NCBI GenBank assembly: GCA_020436935.1
Contig: JAGQWX010000004.1
Span: 1 to 53,126 of the forward strand
Reading direction: 5' to 3'
Origin: Saprospiraceae bacterium
GTDB lineage: Bacteria; Bacteroidota; Bacteroidia; Chitinophagales; Saprospiraceae
DNA: 53,126 nt
A program made the position numbers and the translations under genes. Shown one piece after another: positions 49,721 to 53,126 of this stretch (positions are counted from its first letter, which is position 1; each line of letters begins with the position of its first letter). The notes under the pieces are model-generated. The model made no database searches, had not been told where the DNA came from, and was given only the letters and a program-made list of their open reading frames with translations.

Positions 49721-52429
49721 TTGATCAATACCACAATAAGCTTTCAACATCATTTGAGATGGGTCCTGTTCTTCAGCATCATGTTGTGTGGCATATCTTT
49801 GTCTGCAACCCATAACAGAGCCGGAGAGATCACTTATGAGCAGATTGGTCCAACAACAATCAGGATGAAATTGACTACCTACACCAAAACCAGCAGTGTA
49901 GCTGCTGACAGGGATAGTGTAGAAATCTTTTGGGGCGATGGTACTTCGCAATGGGTGGTCAGGTCAAATGGGAAAGGTGATCCACTGCCAAACGACATAA
50001 AGAGGAATTTTTACATTGCAGATCATACTTATCCGGGAAGGGCAAGATATACCATCACATTTAGAGACCTTAACAGAGTCGGGAATATCTTAAATGTCAA
50101 TTATCCCAACTCTATTGATATACCCTTGGCATTATCTACATCTTTCACCTTGTTAGATCCACAATTTCAGGGGGTCAACAACTCGGTCCAACTCCTGCAG
50201 CCACCCATTGACTTTGCTTGTCTGGGAGAGAAGTTTATTCACAACCCCAATGCATATGACCCCGATGGAGATAGTCTTTCCTATGAAATGACCATGCCAT
50301 TGGAAAACTTTGACAAGGTAGTTCCAAATTATTTATTTCCTGACCAGATACTTCCGGGGCCCGGCAATCAAATTTACCTCAATCCTGTTACCGGGGATTT
50401 TGTATGGGATAGTCCACCCCAGGCTGGAGAATACAACATAGCCATCAAGATCAATGAATACAGGGGCGGAGTCCTGATCAATACAGTGATTAGGGACATG
50501 CAGATTTTGGTCAGGCCTTGTCAGAATGAGCCGCCAGTAATCGAAGCTCCTGACAGAATATGTGTCATTGCCGGAGAAAAAATTTCTCTTCCCATTTATT
50601 TGTCAGATCCAGATGTCAACCAAAGATTGCTTTTGACAGCTACAGGTGCACCACTTGATCAGGGCAAGGCAAATGTAATTGGAGCGAATGCTTATTCAGA
50701 CCAACCCTTTACAGCACTACTGGAATGGCAAACAGATTGCAATGACATTGCCGTCAATGATTATAAAATAGTATTGCGGGCTGTAGATAATTATTTTGGG
50801 GATACTTCCGGCTTAGCTACCCTGAAAACCCTGCTCATCAAAGTGGTTGGCCCACCTCCTGAAAACTTGATGGTTGAAGCCAGAGGCAATGCTGCCGAAC
50901 TCTCATGGGATTTACCATATGCCTGTGAAGACACAGACGATAACTACTTCTTTGGATTCTCAATTTGGAGGAGTAATAAAAGTGTTGCTCTACCAATGGA
51001 TACATGTAATCCTTCCATCTCAGGTTATCAACGAATCGTTTACAATACAAAAGCCACGGCCAATGGAAGATATTTTCATAGAGATGAAAATCTGGATCCA
51101 AATGGTGTCTATTGCTATAGAATAGTAGCTGAGTTCACCAAATATACTTCAACGGGCAATCCCTACAATCTTGTACGTAGTATACCCAGTGAAGAAGAAT
51201 GTTTTACTTTCAGCAGAAACCTGCCATTGCTTACTGAAGTCAGTGTCAATGAAACCAGTCAGTCCGGCAGTATCAATATCGCATTCCAGAAACCAGATCC
51301 ATCTGTCTTGGACACGCTTTTATATCCGGGGCCTTATACCATTGAAATATTAAGACGAACAGTAGGAACAGGGATATATCTCGCCATACCGGCAGGGCGC
51401 AAAAATTTTACGAATCTGACTGTCTTTTCTGACACTACTTTTTTGGATACAGGGATCAACACTGTAAGTACAGGATATGAATATCAGCTGGAATTTTACT
51501 CCGGAAGCAATCTCATCGGCAGGACATCGAGCTCATCTTCAGTTTTCTCACTTGCTATTCCTTCAGACAAAAGAGTACTGCTTTCGTGGAATGACAATAC
51601 GGCCTGGACCAATAGCAAGTATTATATATATAAAGAAAATCCCTCAGGAGTGTTTGAGCTTTTAGATTCAACCACAGAAAAGAGGTATACAGAATTTGAT
51701 TTGATCAATGGTCAAAACTATTGTTATAAGGTAGAATCATATGGTTCATATGGTTTGGAGGATGTGAAAGATCCATTGTTGAATTTTTCTCAGGAGGTTT
51801 GTGCGCAACCTGTGGACAATCTTGCGCCCTGTGCTCCGCAGATTACTGTGACCAATCTATGTGATCAATTGGATCTTGTGGGCATTGATGCATTAGAGAA
51901 TACTGTGGAATGGTCGGATGCCAATCAGAGCTGTGATGAGTTTCAGGATATTTTGCAATACAACATTTATTACAGCCCGGATTCTTCCAACAATTTTGTA
52001 AGAATTGGCATCAGTCCCGGCAATGCACCCAGGAAATTTGTACACAATGATCTGAGCTCAGGACTTCAGGGTTGCTATGCAGTAACAGCTGTCGATTTGC
52101 AAGGCAATGAGTCCGTACTCAGCAATTTTGTTTGTGTGGAAAATTGTCCATTGTACGTGCTGCCCAATACTTTCACTCCCAATGGTGATGGTTCAAATGA
52201 CGTATTTAAACCCATCAAAAACTATTTCATTGCCAGTGTGGAGATGAAAATTTTTAACGATTGGGGAAATCTGATATTTGAAACGACAGATCCTGCCATC
52301 AACTGGACTGCAGAAAACGTTGCCACAGGTACTTATTATTATACTTGCCGCGTATTCAGAGAAAGTTTGAATGGTGGTGTTGTTGCAGATGAAAAACCCT
52401 TGAAAGGCTTTATTAACTTAGTTAGATAA
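49721..52429 (+). CDS. Secreted protein with fibronectin/PKD-like modules and T9SS type-B domain
   Basis: The 902-residue protein has a signal peptide (about 1-30, core 'WVLFFSIMLCGISLSA') followed by the 'THNRAGEITYEQIGPTTIRM' module common at the N-terminus of Bacteroidota surface proteins. Cadherin-like 'FIHNPNAYDPDGDSLSYEM' and 'INEYRGGVLINTVIRDMQI' segments lie at about 165-275 and Fn3-like modules at about 380-790. A type-B sorting domain follows (about 810-902: 'VLPNTFTPNGDGSNDVF', 'IFNDWGNLIFETTDPAINW', 'GTYYYTCRVF'). The start is the TTG at 49721: no in-frame ATG precedes the signal core, and upstream in-frame codons reach a stop at 49670-49672. No SprF-like partner is adjacent. The ribE gene follows by 9 bases. 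Confidence 0.9.
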   Translation: MINTTISFQHHLRWVLFFSIMLCGISLSATHNRAGEITYEQIGPTTIRMKLTTYTKTSSVAADRDSVEIFWGDGTSQWVVRSNGKGDPLPNDIKRNFYIADHTYPGRARYTITFRDLNRVGNILNVNYPNSIDIPLALSTSFTLLDPQFQGVNNSVQLLQPPIDFACLGEKFIHNPNAYDPDGDSLSYEMTMPLENFDKVVPNYLFPDQILPGPGNQIYLNPVTGDFVWDSPPQAGEYNIAIKINEYRGGVLINTVIRDMQILVRPCQNEPPVIEAPDRICVIAGEKISLPIYLSDPDVNQRLLLTATGAPLDQGKANVIGANAYSDQPFTALLEWQTDCNDIAVNDYKIVLRAVDNYFGDTSGLATLKTLLIKVVGPPPENLMVEARGNAAELSWDLPYACEDTDDNYFFGFSIWRSNKSVALPMDTCNPSISGYQRIVYNTKATANGRYFHRDENLDPNGVYCYRIVAEFTKYTSTGNPYNLVRSIPSEEECFTFSRNLPLLTEVSVNETSQSGSINIAFQKPDPSVLDTLLYPGPYTIEILRRTVGTGIYLAIPAGRKNFTNLTVFSDTTFLDTGINTVSTGYEYQLEFYSGSNLIGRTSSSSSVFSLAIPSDKRVLLSWNDNTAWTNSKYYIYKENPSGVFELLDSTTEKRYTEFDLINGQNYCYKVESYGSYGLEDVKDPLLNFSQEVCAQPVDNLAPCAPQITVTNLCDQLDLVGIDALENTVEWSDANQSCDEFQDILQYNIYYSPDSSNNFVRIGISPGNAPRKFVHNDLSSGLQGCYAVTAVDLQGNESVLSNFVCVENCPLYVLPNTFTPNGDGSNDVFKPIKNYFIASVEMKIFNDWGNLIFETTDPAINWTAENVATGTYYYTCRVFRESLNGGVVADEKPLKGFINLVR

Positions 52430-52438
52430 ATAATATTT

Positions 52439-53038
52439 ATGTTTACCGGAATTATTGAAGATCTGGGAAAAGTTGTGGATATTCAAAAGGACAACAACAA
52501 TGTCCATTTTTATATAGAATCCAAAATTTCAAAAGAAGCACACATCGACCAAAGCATAGCTCATAATGGAGTTTGCCTTACAGTGGTAGCCCTGGATGAA
52601 AATGTTTATAAAGTCACAGCCATTGATGAAACCCTGAAGAAAACCAATTTGGGTGATTTGACCATAGGAGATTTCGTCAACCTTGAGCGCTCACTCTTGC
52701 CAGATCGTAGGATGGATGGGCACTTTGTTCAAGGCCATGTAGATATGACAACCACATGCACTGAGGTTATTGAGGCAGGTGGTAGCTGGTATTTTTACTT
52801 CAAACTTCCACGAGAGCAAAAGGAGTTGGTGGTTTCTAAAGGGTCTATTTGTATCAACGGAACCAGTCTGACCTGCATCCTGGAAGATGACAGACCCGAC
52901 GAATTTGCAGTGGCCATCATACCTTTCACTTATGAGCATACTGTATTTAAATTCATCAAAGCATCGACAGTAGTCAATCTGGAGTTCGACATATTGGGGA
53001 AATATATTTCAAGATATCTGTCATTAAGAGGCCAGTAA
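52439..53038 (+). CDS. ribE: Riboflavin synthase, alpha chain
   Basis: The 199-residue enzyme dismutates two 6,7-dimethyl-8-ribityllumazine molecules to riboflavin. It has two tandem lumazine-binding beta-barrels: the first begins 'MFTGIIEDLGKVVDI' and has 'IAHNGVCLTVVALDEN' (about 40-56); the second has 'MDGHFVQGHVDMTTTC' and 'GSICINGTSLTCILED' (about 135-150). Length matches the family. It lies 9 bases after the T9SS protein gene, so it may be read through from it. No FMN riboswitch or other rib gene is in view. Confidence 0.96.
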   Translation: MFTGIIEDLGKVVDIQKDNNNVHFYIESKISKEAHIDQSIAHNGVCLTVVALDENVYKVTAIDETLKKTNLGDLTIGDFVNLERSLLPDRRMDGHFVQGHVDMTTTCTEVIEAGGSWYFYFKLPREQKELVVSKGSICINGTSLTCILEDDRPDEFAVAIIPFTYEHTVFKFIKASTVVNLEFDILGKYISRYLSLRGQ

Positions 53039-53126
53039 AGTTTTCTTATCTCTTATGCCTGGGGAAATTTCTTTAGGATAAGGCAAATTGTCAGGAATAA
53101 TTTACATAACGTAGATGTGACATATA

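Noticed and set aside
52430-52438. FMN riboswitch before riboflavin synthase
   Set aside because: Only 9 bases separate it from the upstream gene; no room and no conserved RFN sequence.

Overview
The window looks like a chromosomal segment of a free-living member of the Bacteroidota, probably from the Saprospiria/Chitinophagia side rather than the gut Bacteroidales. The evidence is: three large secreted proteins ending in a gliding-motility/type IX secretion (T9SS) type-B C-terminal domain; a PorP/SprF-family membrane protein; GldC; an Oar-like TonB-dependent transporter; a BT_3928-like DoxX protein; a type II glutamine synthetase; and several promoter matches to the Bacteroidota TTG/TAnnTTTG consensus. 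Shine-Dalgarno sequences are mostly absent. The species cannot be named from sequence alone.

Layout. 1-4.5 kb: the 3' end of an IS110-type transposase, glutamine synthetase II with a strong terminator, and a secreted IgGFc-binding-like protein with a short asparaginase-domain protein behind it. 4.6-10.6 kb (+): mqnC and a purine nucleoside phosphorylase, acyl-CoA dehydrogenase with its own terminator, then a DoxX protein and a tRNA-dihydrouridine synthase. 10.6-14.2 kb: two lipoproteins, tilS and a MOSC protein. 14.2-22.7 kb: a large TonB-dependent receptor, PAP2 phosphatase, gldC, an S24 (LexA-like) regulator, a TMTC-like glycosyltransferase with TPRs and a voltage-gated potassium channel. 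22.7-27.7 kb (-): a tightly packed five-gene unit glpK-glpD-rhodanese-Nudix-epimerase. 27.8-33.6 kb: ftsX, a reverse-strand unit ferredoxin-iscX-kdsC-like-ubiA-maf, an orphan response regulator, an Smr protein and a DUF1460 amidase-like protein.

33.7-41.1 kb: a translationally coupled three-gene locus made of a 1603-residue T9SS type-B adhesin, a PorP/SprF partner and an OmpA/PD40 protein. It is followed by about 0.8 kb of degenerate intergenic repeats. 41.9-45.9 kb (-): class I ribonucleotide reductase in the order nrdB-nrdA, preceded by a 512-base AT-rich region with an inverted pair of DnaA-box-like sites. 45.9-53.1 kb: CorA, prmC, a Gfo/Idh/MocA oxidoreductase, tRNA-Leu(UAA), tRNA-Gly(GCC) with a good promoter, another T9SS type-B protein, and riboflavin synthase.

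Most of the window is ordinary housekeeping sequence. The parts most worth following up are the adhesin-SprF-OmpA locus, the DnaA-box pair upstream of nrdBA, the repeat cluster at 41.1-41.8 kb, the stacked hairpins at 22.63-22.72 kb, and the five-gene glpKD unit. I did not find a convincing CRISPR array, prophage, toxin-antitoxin pair or wholly novel multi-gene system.
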